A stretch of DNA of 50,390 bases, taken from Paracoccus shandongensis (GTDB lineage: Bacteria > Pseudomonadota > Alphaproteobacteria > Rhodobacterales > Rhodobacteraceae). Shown here piece after piece: positions 32,277 through 40,864 of this stretch (positions within the stretch are counted from its first letter, which is position 1; each line of letters starts with the position of its first letter). Under the pieces are notes generated by a model. The model was not told the origin of the DNA. It saw nothing but the letters and a program-made list of their open reading frames with translations, and made no database searches. The DNA lies in assembly GCF_017315735.1 (NCBI RefSeq), contig NZ_JAFLRK010000024.1:1-50390 (forward strand), in the 5' to 3' direction. Made by a program: the position numbers and the translations under genes.

Positions 32277-33431
32277 TCAGTCGAAGCCCATCACCGTGGC
32301 CCGCGTCATGGCGCCGAAGCCGTTGAAGCGGGTGTTGGTCACGACCGAATAGGCGCCCGCGCCGTGGAAGACGACGTAATCGTCCTCGGCGATGTCGTCG
32401 GGCAGGGACAACTCGCCCGGCAGGCGGTCCACCGAATCGCAGGTCGGGCCGAAGACCACGCGGCCGGTGCGCTCGCCCGTGCGGGGGGTGCCCTGGGGGG
32501 TCAGAACCTCGATGCGGTCAAGGTTGCCGATGACCGGCAGTTCGGTCAGCCCGCCATAGACGCCGTCGTTCAGGAACATGTCGGTCCCGTCGCGCAGCGC
32601 CTTGACGCGGGCGATCAGCGCATGGGCGTCGGCGCACAGGCCCCGGCCCGGTTCGCAGACAAGCGCGGGGGCATCGGGGCCGAAGCACTCCGCGACGGTT
32701 TCGGCGATCCTGGTGAAGATGGCGTCCAGGTCGGGCGCCACCCCCGACACGCGGTGCGAAGGAAAGCCGCCGCCCACGTTCAGCCGCCGGGCGCGGACGC
32801 CTGCCATGTCGCAGATCTCCCGCGCCATGCGGATATAGCTTTCCCAGGCCACAGGGTCGGTGCATTGCGTACCGGGATGGAAGGTCAGCGAGGCGACGTA
32901 GCCCCGGTTCGCCACCCGCCGCAGCAGGTCCGCCGCCAGATCCGGCGTCGCCCCGAACTTGGACCCGAAGTCATAGGCCGCGCCCAGCACCGGCAGCTTG
33001 AAGCGCGGCGAGATCTCGACCCCTTGGCCGTCGATGGCTGTCGGCACCTGGTCGAACAGCTTTTCCAGCTCGCTGTGGCTGTCCACCGACCAGGCCAGGA
33101 TGCCCTCGCGCAGGCCATGGGCGATTTCGCGGCGCGAGCGGACGGGGTTGTGGTAATGGCGCGCGGCGCGGGGGGCCAGGCGGCCGATCAGGTCGATTTC
33201 CCACGGCGAGGCCACGTCGAAGCCCCGGATCCCGGCGGTGACCAGGTTCTGGATCACGGCCTCGTCCGGGTTCGACTTCACGGCATAGGTGACAAGGCCC
33301 GGAAAGCCCGCCAGGAACTGCCGCGCGCGATCCTGCAACACGGTAGGGGCGAAGGCCATCACCGGATGGTCGGGCTGAAGATGGCGGATCAGGTCGGCCG
33401 GATTGTCCCAGATGGTCTTCTGCGTCCTCAT
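32277..33431 (-). CDS. PLP-dependent ornithine-type decarboxylase (alanine-racemase fold)
   Basis: 384 aa of the fold-III decarboxylases. The PLP Lys is in VTYAVKSNPDEAV (residue about 52). Further marks are GFDVASPWEID, the HPGTQ His segment (LTFHPGTQC), the Gly-rich LNVGGGFPSH, the phosphate-binding CEPGRGLCAD and the C-terminal Cys-Asp pair in FGPTCDSVDRL. These fit ornithine (or lysine/ornithine) decarboxylase making putrescine for polyamine synthesis, rather than DAP decarboxylase. The start at 33431 is taken from the family; the frame stays open upstream for about 40 codons. An Lrp regulator is divergent. Confidence 0.85.
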   Translation of the reverse strand: MRTQKTIWDNPADLIRHLQPDHPVMAFAPTVLQDRARQFLAGFPGLVTYAVKSNPDEAVIQNLVTAGIRGFDVASPWEIDLIGRLAPRAARHYHNPVRSRREIAHGLREGILAWSVDSHSELEKLFDQVPTAIDGQGVEISPRFKLPVLGAAYDFGSKFGATPDLAADLLRRVANRGYVASLTFHPGTQCTDPVAWESYIRMAREICDMAGVRARRLNVGGGFPSHRVSGVAPDLDAIFTRIAETVAECFGPDAPALVCEPGRGLCADAHALIARVKALRDGTDMFLNDGVYGGLTELPVIGNLDRIEVLTPQGTPRTGERTGRVVFGPTCDSVDRLPGELSLPDDIAEDDYVVFHGAGAYSVVTNTRFNGFGAMTRATVMGFD

Positions 33432-33536
33432 CGGCGGATCCTTTCGCGTTCGGGGATTGCGGCCCTTGGGTCCAGAATGACGCGCGGGCCCTGCGACTTC
33501 ACCGGCGGAAAAGATGGATTTACCGCCCTTGCCGGT

Positions 33537-33542
33537 TATAAT
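33537..33542 (+). promoter_or_regulatory. Perfect -10 box before the Lrp gene
   Basis: TATAAT 40 bp upstream of the Lrp start, giving a leader of about 33 nt. No good -35 hexamer is seen at the right distance, as is common for activated promoters. The overlapping TTATAA is palindromic and could also serve the divergent decarboxylase gene. Confidence 0.4.
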
Positions 33543-33581
33543 GACGACCATCCTGGCATTTTGACGATCTGCAGGACAGGA

Positions 33582-34013
33582 ATGGACGATCTGGACCGCA
33601 ACATCATCGCGCTGCTGTCGCAGGACGCCCGCGTCTCGGTCGCGGTGCTGGCGCGGCGGTTGAAGGTCGCCCGCTCTACCCTGCAGGCGCGGCTGGAACG
33701 GCTGGAACGCTCGGGCGCGATCGCGGGCTATACCCTTCGCCTGGGCGAGGCCGCCCGGCCGGGCCGCATCCGCGCCACCGTCCTGCTGGCCATCGAGCCG
33801 CGCAGCCAGCCCGCCGTCCTGACGCGCCTGAAGGCCATGCCGCAGGTCGAGCGCATCCACACGGCCAGCGGGCGCGTCGACCTGCTGGTCCAGATCGCCA
33901 GCGGATCGACCACGGAACTGGACGAGGCGCTGGACCGCATCGGCGCCATCGACGGCGTGCGGTCGTCCGAAAGCCTGATCCACCTGTCCACCAGGCTGGA
34001 CCGCGCTGTCTGA
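33582..34013 (+). CDS. Lrp/AsnC family transcriptional regulator
   Basis: 143 aa. The N-terminal helix-turn-helix (residues 1-60) reads MDDLDRNIIALLSQDARVSV with LARRLKVARSTLQARLERLE, followed by the IAGYTLRLGE linker strand. The C-terminal RAM ligand-binding domain includes the VERIHTASGRVDLLVQI strand with the usual Gly. It has an AGGACAGGA box before the ATG at 33582. It is divergent from the ornithine-type decarboxylase gene and so probably controls it, perhaps in response to an amino acid; the effector is not known. Confidence 0.87.
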   Translation: MDDLDRNIIALLSQDARVSVAVLARRLKVARSTLQARLERLERSGAIAGYTLRLGEAARPGRIRATVLLAIEPRSQPAVLTRLKAMPQVERIHTASGRVDLLVQIASGSTTELDEALDRIGAIDGVRSSESLIHLSTRLDRAV

Positions 34014-34022
34014 CGGGGCCGT

Positions 34023-34661
34023 CTAGCGCAGCCGGAACAGGCCCACGAACCGCTGCGCCGCATCACCGTCGCCTGCCAGCCCGATGACCCCCTCGTCCGC
34101 CAGATCGGCCAGCGGCGCCGGGCCATAGACCGCGCGCGCCAGCCGGTTGCCGTCGCCCGACAGCGTGAACTGCGCCGTCCCGTCCTCGCCCGTCCCGGCG
34201 CGCAGGATGCCGTCGCCGGTCAGGCGCAGGACGAAGGATTCGGCCCCCATCCGCATCCCTGCCGTCACCTGCCGCCCCTCGGCCCCCGCGATCATTGCGG
34301 TCATCGAGATCACCAGCGCCGTCGGGCTGATGAAGCGGCGCGGATCGTGGCCGGGATGGGCCGCCCCCCAGCGGCACATCGCCTGCAGGACGGGCATCAG
34401 GCCGCGCCCCGATTCGGTCAGCGCATATTGCCCGTTCTCGTGCACAACGACGCCCGCCTGCGCCAATTGCGCCAGCCGCTGCGTCAGCACCGCCGCCGTG
34501 ACGCCCGGCAGGCCCTGGCGGATCGCCTGGAACCGCTTGGGCGCCAGCATCAGTTCGCGCACCACCAGCAGCGCCCAGCGGTCGCCGACGATGTTCAGGG
34601 CATGGGCGGCAAGGCATCCCTCGTCATAGCGGATGCGCGGATTGTGGCGGGCCTGTGTCAT
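34023..34661 (-). CDS. HxlR family transcriptional regulator with C-terminal extension
   Basis: 212 aa. Residues about 14-105 form the HxlR winged helix: GCLAAHALNIVGDRWALLVVRE in pattern, with KRFQAIRQGLPGVTAAVLTQRL and the wing VVHENGQYALTESG. Cys16 sits where several HxlR proteins carry a redox- or aldehyde-reactive Cys. The remaining ~105 residues form an SCP2-like domain seen in longer family members. It is divergent from the double-DUF1428 gene with a repeat-rich 76-bp region between. It converges on the Lrp gene, with 9 bp between stops. Confidence 0.87.
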   Translation of the reverse strand: MTQARHNPRIRYDEGCLAAHALNIVGDRWALLVVRELMLAPKRFQAIRQGLPGVTAAVLTQRLAQLAQAGVVVHENGQYALTESGRGLMPVLQAMCRWGAAHPGHDPRRFISPTALVISMTAMIAGAEGRQVTAGMRMGAESFVLRLTGDGILRAGTGEDGTAQFTLSGDGNRLARAVYGPAPLADLADEGVIGLAGDGDAAQRFVGLFRLR

Positions 34662-34669
34662 GGCTCACG

Positions 34670-34695
34670 GTATCAGTTGCTTTTTCATACTGCAA
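34670..34695. promoter_or_regulatory. Candidate HxlR operator
   Basis: In the region between the two divergent starts, GTATCAGTTGC and CATACTGCAAC lie head to tail, and GTAT/ATAC and GTTGC/GCAAC also form interleaved inverted arms. The AT-rich repeat 8 to 34 bp from the HxlR start suits autoregulation and control of the divergent pair. Confidence 0.42.
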
Positions 34696-34737
34696 CGGGC
34701 ACCCTTCCCCTTGTTGACCCAGGGAGGGGGGATTCCC

Positions 34738-35463
34738 ATGACCTATGTTTCCGGTTTCGTGGCCGCCGTGCCCGCGGCCAACAAGGACGCCTTCATCGCC
34801 CATGCCAGGGCCGGATGGCCCTGGTTCCAGAAACGCGGCGCGCTGCGCATGGTCGAATGCCTGGGCACGGACGTGCCCCACGGCAAGCAGACCGACTTTT
34901 ACCGCGCCACGGACGCCAGGGAGGGCGAGGTGCCGCTGTTTTCCTGGGTCGAATGGCCCGACCGCGCCACCGCCGACGCGGCCTGGGCCGGGATGGAGAA
35001 CGGCGAGGATCTGCCCCAGATGCCGGAACTGCCCTTCGACGGCACCCGCATGTTCTGGGGCGGCTTCGACCCCATCGTCCAGGTGGGTGAAAGCGCCACC
35101 GGCCGCTATGTCCAGGGCTTCGTGCTGGCCGCGCCCGAGGACAGGAAGCAGGACTATATCGACCTGGCCCACAGCGCGACCGAGATGTTCCAGCGCATGG
35201 GCGCGACCTATCAGGCCGAATGCTGGGGCGTGGACGTGCCCCACGGCAGGCAGACCGACTTCTATCGCGCCACCGAGGCGAAAGAGGGCGAGGTGCCGCT
35301 GTTTTCCTGGATCGAATGGCCCGACCGCGCCACCTGCGACAAGGCCGCCAGGACGATGGAGGCCGAGATGGAAGGCATGGACATGCCCGCCATGCCCTTC
35401 GACGGGAAGCGCATGTTCTGGGGCGGCTTCACGCCGGTCTTCGACAGCAGGGTGCAGGGATGA
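34738..35463 (+). CDS. Tandem double-DUF1428 protein
   Basis: 241 aa made of two DUF1428 (YbaA-like) domains, residues about 1-115 and 121-235. Each starts with YVSGFVAAVP or YVQGFVLAAP and carries VPHGKQTDFYRAT or VPHGRQTDFYRAT, GEVPLFSWVEWPDRAT and RMFWGGF. Family members are usually a single ~120-aa domain of the dimeric ferredoxin-like fold, so this looks like a fused dimer. No activity is established for the family. The start ATG at 34738 follows a GGGAGGGGGGA stretch. It is divergent from HxlR and upstream of a GST. Confidence 0.85.
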   Translation: MTYVSGFVAAVPAANKDAFIAHARAGWPWFQKRGALRMVECLGTDVPHGKQTDFYRATDAREGEVPLFSWVEWPDRATADAAWAGMENGEDLPQMPELPFDGTRMFWGGFDPIVQVGESATGRYVQGFVLAAPEDRKQDYIDLAHSATEMFQRMGATYQAECWGVDVPHGRQTDFYRATEAKEGEVPLFSWIEWPDRATCDKAARTMEAEMEGMDMPAMPFDGKRMFWGGFTPVFDSRVQG

Positions 35464-35627
35464 CCAGGGTTCACGGACGCTTCCCCCAGTCTGGGCCTGC
35501 GGCCTGCGAGGGGCAGCCTGGTGCCGGGCTGGCAGATCGCCGGAAGCGGGACGGAAGGATATCCCCATGGCCCTGCCCCTGCCCGGCGCGGCATGGCGGA
35601 GGTGGCGGATATGCAGGAGGAAACGCC

Positions 35628-36269
35628 ATGACCCTGGTCCTGACCACCTATGACTGGGTGCCCGAATTCCCGCGCGGCTTCGTGCGCGACATCCGCGTCC
35701 GCTGGCTGCTCGAGGAACTCGGGCGGCCCTACCAGGTCGAAACCGTGCCCCTGCGCGAGAAATCACCCGATCACATCGCGCAGCAGCCCTTTGCGCAGGT
35801 GCCCTTTGTCCGCGACGGCGACCTGACGCTGTTCGAATCGGGCGCGATCCTGCTGCACCTGGCCCAGGGCACCCCCCTGATGCCCGAGGCGCAGCGCCCC
35901 CATGTCCAGCAATGGCTGATCGCCGCGCTGAACAGCGTCGAGCCCTTCGTGATGGCCTGGATCATTCCCAAGTTCTTCGACAAGGACGAGGCGGGTGCGG
36001 CCCGCCGCGAGCCCCTGCTGCGGCAACGCCTGAATCAGTTGCAGACGGCCTTGGGCGACAAGGACTGGCTGGTGGGCGACAGCTTCACCGTGGCCGACCT
36101 GCTGATGGCCGACATCCTGCGCGCCCCGGCGCAGAACGGCTTTCTGGACGACCTGCACGGCCTTGCGGCCTATGTCGAACGCGCCACCGCCCGGCCCGCC
36201 TTCGGAAAGGCCCTGGCCGACCAGATGGCGCATTGGCGCGCGGCGGATGCGCGGCAGGCCAGCGCCTAG
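35628..36269 (+). CDS. Glutathione S-transferase family protein
   Basis: 213 aa, cytosolic. The N-terminal thioredoxin-like domain (residues 1-85) has [16 protein letters not shown], the cis-Pro in [11 protein letters not shown] and the glutathione-contacting [12 protein letters not shown] (E-S-G). The helical C-terminal domain includes [14 protein letters not shown], the conserved N-capping Asp motif. It conjugates or reduces electrophiles with glutathione; the substrate is unknown. An AGGAGG box lies 7 nt before the ATG. The 164 bp after the DUF1428 gene show no other convincing gene, so the two may be cotranscribed under HxlR control. Confidence 0.88.
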   Translation: MTLVLTTYDWVPEFPRGFVRDIRVRWLLEELGRPYQVETVPLREKSPDHIAQQPFAQVPFVRDGDLTLFESGAILLHLAQGTPLMPEAQRPHVQQWLIAALNSVEPFVMAWIIPKFFDKDEAGAARREPLLRQRLNQLQTALGDKDWLVGDSFTVADLLMADILRAPAQNGFLDDLHGLAAYVERATARPAFGKALADQMAHWRAADARQASA

Positions 36270-36310
36270 GCCTGCGCCGAACGTCTTGGCCTTTGCGCGC
36301 CGTTTCGCTA

Positions 36311-36334
36311 ATCCCCTTCCCAAGCGAAGGGGAT
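36311..36334 (+). promoter_or_regulatory. 9-bp hairpin covering the valS ribosome binding site
   Basis: ATCCCCTTC, loop CCAAGC, GAAGGGGAT. The 3' arm holds GAAGGGG, the best Shine-Dalgarno-like sequence, ending 10 bp before the ATG at 36343. A folded stem would hide it. Whether it is regulatory or just tunes expression is not known. Confidence 0.55.
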
Positions 36335-36342
36335 CAGCCGAC

Positions 36343-39300
36343 ATGAGCATGGACAAAAGCTTTGACGCCAAGGCCGCCGAGGCGCGGATCGGCGCGGAAT
36401 GGGAACGCCGCAACGCATTCGCCGCCGGGGCCAATGCCCGGCGCGCGGAAACCTTCACCGTGATGATCCCGCCCCCCAACGTCACCGGCAGCCTGCATAT
36501 CGGCCATGCCTTCAACAACACGCTGCAGGACATCCTGGTCCGCTGGCACCGGATGCGCGGATTCGACACGCTGTGGCAGCCGGGCCAGGACCATGCGGGG
36601 ATCGCCACGCAGATGGTCGTGGAACGCAAGCTGGCGGCCGAGGGCAAGCCGCCGCGCCGCGAATGGGACCGCAAGGACTTCACGAACGAGATCTGGCGCT
36701 GGAAGCGGGAATCCGGCGGCACCATCGTCAACCAGTTGAAGCGGCTTGGCGCATCCTGCGACTGGTCGCGCAATGCCTTCACCATGTCGGGTGCCCCCGG
36801 CGCGCCTGCGGGCGAGGAAGGGAACTTCCACGACGCGGTGATCCGGGTGTTCCTGGACCTTTACAACAAGGGCATCATCTATCGCGGCAAGCGTCTGGTG
36901 AACTGGGATCCGCATTTCGAGACCGCGATCAGCGACCTGGAGGTCGAGAACCGCGAGGTTCCCGGCCACATGTGGCATTTCAAATACCCGCTGGCGGGCG
37001 GGGAAACCTATGAATACGTGGAACGCGACGCCGACGGCGACGTCACGCTGCGCGAGGTCCGCGACTACATCAGCATCGCCACCACCCGGCCCGAAACCAT
37101 GCTGGGCGACGGCGCCGTGGCGGTCCATCCGTCGGATGCGCGTTATGCCCCCATCGTGGGCAAGCTGTGCGAAATCCCCGTGGGGCCGCGCGAACACCGC
37201 CGCCTGATCCCGATCATCACCGACGAATACCCCGATCCCGATTTCGGATCCGGCGCGGTCAAGATCACCGGGGCGCATGACTTCAACGACTATGCGGTGG
37301 CGATGCGCAACAACATCCCGCTTTATGCGCTGATGGACAGCAAGGGGGCGATGCGCCAGGATGGGCTGTCCTATGCCGAATCCGCCGCCATCGCATCGCG
37401 CGCAGCAGCGGGCGAGGATGTGGGCGACGTGTCGGACGTGAACCTGGTCCCCGAGGATCTGCGCGGCCTGGACCGCATGGAGGCGCGGCGCCTGGTCATC
37501 GCCCAGATCAATGCCGAAGGGCTGGCCGTCACCACTCTGCACAAGGAAATCGACGAGGACACCGGGGCCGAGCATCTGGAACGCCGCCCGGTCGTGGATT
37601 CCAAGCCCATCATGCAGCCCTTCGGCGACCGTTCCGGCGTGGTGATCGAGCCGATGCTGACGGACCAGTGGTTCGTGGACACCAAGCGCATCGTCGGCCC
37701 CGCGCTGGAGGCCGTGCGCGACGGCCGCACCGAGATCCTGCCCGAGCAGCACAAGAAGGTCTATTTCAACTGGCTGGAAAACATCGAGCCCTGGACGATT
37801 TCCCGCCAGCTTTGGTGGGGTCACCAGATCCCGGTCTGGTATGGGCTGGACCTGTCGCTGGAAGGCCAGGTCGATGACGACGGCGACGGCGAACTGGACG
37901 ACGTGGAAATCTTCGCGCTTCTGGAAGAAGGCCTGGTCCACCGCGACGAGATCCACCACGCCGCCGCCAGCTTTGCCGAGGTGGCCGAGCAGTTCCGCGA
38001 CTCCATTGCCGGGCTGCCCGCGCCGCTGGAAATCGCCCGCATCGTCGAATGCACCGACCGCGATGCCGCCATCGACGCCTTTGCGCGCGGCCTGGCCGAT
38101 TACAACCTTTCCCAGGATCCGACCCGGCTGGTTTATCCCGTCTGGCGCGACCCGGACGTGCTGGACACCTGGTTTTCCTCGGGCCTCTGGCCCATCGGCA
38201 CGCTGGGCTGGCCCGAGCAGACGCCGGAATTGCGGAAATACTTTCCGACCGACGTGCTGGTCACGGGCTTCGACATCATCTTCTTCTGGGTCGCCCGGAT
38301 GATGATGATGCAGCTTGAGGTCGTGGGCGACGTGCCCTTCCGCACCGTCTATGTCCACGGCCTGGTGCGCGACGAAAAGGGCGCGAAGATGTCGAAGTCG
38401 AAAGGCAACGTCATCGACCCCTTGTCGCTGATCGACGAATACGGCGCCGACGCGCTGCGCATGACGCTGACCGGCATGGCCGCCATGGGCCGCGATCCCA
38501 AGCTGGGGCCCAAGCATGTCGAGGGCGCGCGGAACTTCGTCACCAAGATCTGGAACGCCACGCGGTTCGCGGAAATGAACGGCGTGCGCGGCGGCGGCGA
38601 CCGCCCTGCCCCGCAGCACACGGTCAACCGCTGGATCATCGGCGAGGTCGCGCGGATCCGCATGGCGACGGACGAGGCCCTGGCCTCCTATCGCTTCAAC
38701 GATGCGGCGAACGGGCTGTATGCCTTCGTCTGGGGCAAGGTCTGCGACTGGTATGTCGAATTCGCCAAGCCCCTGTTCGACGGCGGCCATGCGGATGAAA
38801 CCCGCGCCACGATGGGGTGGGTTCTGGACCAGTGCTATCTGCTGCTGCACCCGATCATGCCCTTCGTGACCGAGGAGCTGTGGTCCCTGACGGGCGAGCG
38901 CGCGAAGATGCTGGTCCACGGCGACTGGCCTGCCTATGGCGCGGAACTGATCGACGCGGATGCCGACCGCCAGATGAACTGGGTGATTTCGCTGATCGAG
39001 GCGGTGCGGTCCGCCCGCGCCCAGATGGGCGTCCCGGCGGGCGCGAAGCTGGATCTGATCGTGACCCAGGCGGACGTGGCCGCCCGTGCCGCGCTGGCCG
39101 CCAACGGTCCCCTGATCGAGCGGCTGGCGCGTGTCAATGCGCCGATGGACGGCGCGGCGGGGCGCGGCATGATCGCGGTCGCCGCGCAGGGGGCAAGCTT
39201 TGCGCTGCCCATCGGCGACGTAATCGACGTGGCGGCGGAAACGGCGCGGTTGCAGAAATCGGTGGCGAAGTCCGAAAAGGACGCGGACGGGCTGCGCAAG

Positions 39301-39432
39301 CGGCTTGGCAATCCCCGCTTCGTGGAAAACGCCGAACCCGAGGTGATCGAGGAAACCCGCGACAAGCTGGCGGCGCTGGACGACGACCTAGCCCGGTTGC
39401 GCGCGGCGCTGGCGCAATTGGCGGCGATGTAA
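36343..39432 (+). CDS. valS: Valyl-tRNA synthetase
   Basis: 1029 aa, class I synthetase charging tRNA-Val. The HIGH motif is [13 protein letters not shown] near residue 48, and the KMSKS motif is [10 protein letters not shown]. Between them lies the CP1 editing domain with [21 protein letters not shown], which removes mischarged threonine. The C-terminus has the anticodon-binding domain and the ValRS coiled-coil arm ([20 protein letters not shown]). Two segments around residues 350-400 and 510-560 are longer than in enterobacteria, as in other alphaproteobacteria. The ATG at 36343 sits just after the hairpin described separately. Confidence 0.95.
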   Translation: MSMDKSFDAKAAEARIGAEWERRNAFAAGANARRAETFTVMIPPPNVTGSLHIGHAFNNTLQDILVRWHRMRGFDTLWQPGQDHAGIATQMVVERKLAAEGKPPRREWDRKDFTNEIWRWKRESGGTIVNQLKRLGASCDWSRNAFTMSGAPGAPAGEEGNFHDAVIRVFLDLYNKGIIYRGKRLVNWDPHFETAISDLEVENREVPGHMWHFKYPLAGGETYEYVERDADGDVTLREVRDYISIATTRPETMLGDGAVAVHPSDARYAPIVGKLCEIPVGPREHRRLIPIITDEYPDPDFGSGAVKITGAHDFNDYAVAMRNNIPLYALMDSKGAMRQDGLSYAESAAIASRAAAGEDVGDVSDVNLVPEDLRGLDRMEARRLVIAQINAEGLAVTTLHKEIDEDTGAEHLERRPVVDSKPIMQPFGDRSGVVIEPMLTDQWFVDTKRIVGPALEAVRDGRTEILPEQHKKVYFNWLENIEPWTISRQLWWGHQIPVWYGLDLSLEGQVDDDGDGELDDVEIFALLEEGLVHRDEIHHAAASFAEVAEQFRDSIAGLPAPLEIARIVECTDRDAAIDAFARGLADYNLSQDPTRLVYPVWRDPDVLDTWFSSGLWPIGTLGWPEQTPELRKYFPTDVLVTGFDIIFFWVARMMMMQLEVVGDVPFRTVYVHGLVRDEKGAKMSKSKGNVIDPLSLIDEYGADALRMTLTGMAAMGRDPKLGPKHVEGARNFVTKIWNATRFAEMNGVRGGGDRPAPQHTVNRWIIGEVARIRMATDEALASYRFNDAANGLYAFVWGKVCDWYVEFAKPLFDGGHADETRATMGWVLDQCYLLLHPIMPFVTEELWSLTGERAKMLVHGDWPAYGAELIDADADRQMNWVISLIEAVRSARAQMGVPAGAKLDLIVTQADVAARAALAANGPLIERLARVNAPMDGAAGRGMIAVAAQGASFALPIGDVIDVAAETARLQKSVAKSEKDADGLRKRLGNPRFVENAEPEVIEETRDKLAALDDDLARLRAALAQLAAM

Positions 39433-39441
39433 GCCGCTGCT

Positions 39442-39503
39442 GCCGGGGGCGCTTGCGGAGATCGCAGGTGCCTCCGGCGGGGATATTTAAGTGAAGAAGA
39501 AGC
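39442..39503 (+). repeat. Stop-anchored hairpin repeat, copy F
   Basis: An imperfect long hairpin, GCCGGGGGC... with ...GCCTCCGGC (39442-39478), is followed by GGGGATATTTAA and GTGAAGAAGAAGCC, ending before the hisC-type stop on the other strand. The tail is the GAAGAAGAAG variant seen in copies G and H. It lies between convergent valS and the aminotransferase gene. Confidence 0.7.
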
Positions 39504-39504
39504 C

Positions 39505-40599
39505 TCAGAGTGTGGACAGCGCGCGCGGCAGCGCCCGGGCCAGGATGTCCAGTTCCGGGTCGGGCGCGCAGCTGATGCGGATGCAGCGGTTCAGCGGCGC
39601 CACGCCGGGCATGCGGATGAAGACGCCCTGCGCCACCAGGGCATCGACCAGGCGGCGGGCGAAGGCGCCGTCGCGATGCGTGTCGAGCGCCACGAAATTG
39701 GTGGCCGATGGCAGGGCGGTCAGTTGGTGTTCCGCGCCGATGGCGGCGATGCGGTCGCGGGCGGCGGCGACCTGCGCCACGACATGGGCCAGCCAGTCCC
39801 GGTCCTGCAACGCGGCCAGCGCGCCGATCTGGCTGACGCGGTTCATGCCGAAATGGTTGCGCACCCGGTCGAAGGCGGCGATCAGGTCAGGGTTGCCGAT
39901 GGCATAGCCCACGCGCGCGCCCGCCATGCCGTAGGCTTTTGAAAAGGTCCGCATCCGGATGACGCGGGGGTCGTCGGCGGCGATGGCCGGGATGGCGCGG
40001 GCGGGGGCGAATTCGGCATAAGCCTCGTCCAGGACCAGCAGCGTGTTTTCGGGAAGCTGGTCCAGCATTCCCTCGATCACCGCGCCGTCGTGCCAGCTTC
40101 CCATCGGGTTGTCGGGATTGGCCAGATAGACCAGACGCGCACCCACCTGCCGGGCGCGGTCCAGAAGGGCGTGGGGATCCTCGGCGTCGTTGCGGTAGGG
40201 CACCTTGTCCAGGCTTCCCCCGAAGCCCGTGACATGGAAGTTGAAGGTCGGATAGGCCCCATCCGACGTGACCACCACCTCGCCCGGCGCAACCGTCAGG
40301 CGCACCAGCAGGCCCAGAAGGCCGTCGATCCCCTCGCCCACGATGATGTTGTCGGACCGCACGCCGTGATGGGCGGCAAGCGCCTGCGTCAGGTCATGGC
40401 TGGCCGGATCGCCGTATTTCCAGACCTCACCCACTGCGGCCTGCATCGCCGCGACCGCGCGCGGACTGGGGCCGAAGCCGTTCTCGTTGGCGCCAAGGCG
40501 GGCGGCAAAGGGGCGGCCCGTCTGGCGTTCCAGCGTTTCGGGGCCGACAAAAGGGACGGTCGCGGGCAGGCCCGCCGGGATCGGGGCAAGGCGGATCAT
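39505..40599 (-). CDS. hisC: Histidinol-phosphate aminotransferase family (HisC-like)
   Basis: 364 aa, PLP fold-I aminotransferase. Seen are ARLGANENGFGPSP near the N-terminus, GEGIDGLLGLLVRLTV, VYLANPDNPMGSW (the N-P-x-N-P-x-G element), LVLDEAYAEFA (Asp and Tyr for the PLP ring) and the PLP-Lys in RTFSKAYGMAG, with the final Arg in CIRISCAP. This is the HisC group, using histidinol phosphate or an aromatic amino acid. It is not in a his operon, so a related aminotransferase role is possible. The start overlaps the preceding RAM-domain gene by one base (TGATG). Confidence 0.82.
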   Translation of the reverse strand: MIRLAPIPAGLPATVPFVGPETLERQTGRPFAARLGANENGFGPSPRAVAAMQAAVGEVWKYGDPASHDLTQALAAHHGVRSDNIIVGEGIDGLLGLLVRLTVAPGEVVVTSDGAYPTFNFHVTGFGGSLDKVPYRNDAEDPHALLDRARQVGARLVYLANPDNPMGSWHDGAVIEGMLDQLPENTLLVLDEAYAEFAPARAIPAIAADDPRVIRMRTFSKAYGMAGARVGYAIGNPDLIAAFDRVRNHFGMNRVSQIGALAALQDRDWLAHVVAQVAAARDRIAAIGAEHQLTALPSATNFVALDTHRDGAFARRLVDALVAQGVFIRMPGVAPLNRCIRISCAPDPELDILARALPRALSTL

Positions 40600-40835
40600 C
40601 AGAAGGCGCGGAAGGTCATGGTGGTCAGCGTGCGGCTGATATGGGGGATGTCGAACAGGCGTTCGGACAGGTAGCGGCCCACGTCCTCGTCCTCGGGGAT
40701 ATAGACCTTGGCGATCAGGTCGTAGTCGCCGGATGTCGAGTAAAGCTCGGACACGACCTCTCGGTCGTAGATGGCCTCGGCGACCTGATAGGTCTTGCCG
40801 GGCTCGCAGCGGAACTGGACGAAGACGGGTCGCAT
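40599..40835 (-). CDS. Stand-alone Lrp/AsnC ligand-binding (RAM) domain protein
   Basis: 78 aa with only the RAM domain (PVFVQFRCEPGKTYQVAEAI, then YSTSGDYDLIAKVYIPED and TLTTMTFRAF). The DNA-binding part of Lrp/AsnC is absent. Such small proteins form ring-shaped oligomers and may bind amino acids or modulate a full-length regulator. It has a GGAGG box before the ATG at 40835. It is coupled to the HisC-like gene downstream and lies 29 bp after the MATE gene on the same strand, so the three may be one transcript. Confidence 0.85.
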   Translation of the reverse strand: MRPVFVQFRCEPGKTYQVAEAIYDREVVSELYSTSGDYDLIAKVYIPEDEDVGRYLSERLFDIPHISRTLTTMTFRAF

Positions 40836-40864
40836 GGGGCCTCCTTGAACGTGTCGCGGCCACG

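Noticed and set aside
35464..35627. Possible small gene (ATG at 35566) between the DUF1428 and GST genes
   Set aside because: It would overlap the GST start in another frame and encodes an Arg/Trp-rich peptide with no family; the spacer is more likely untranslated.
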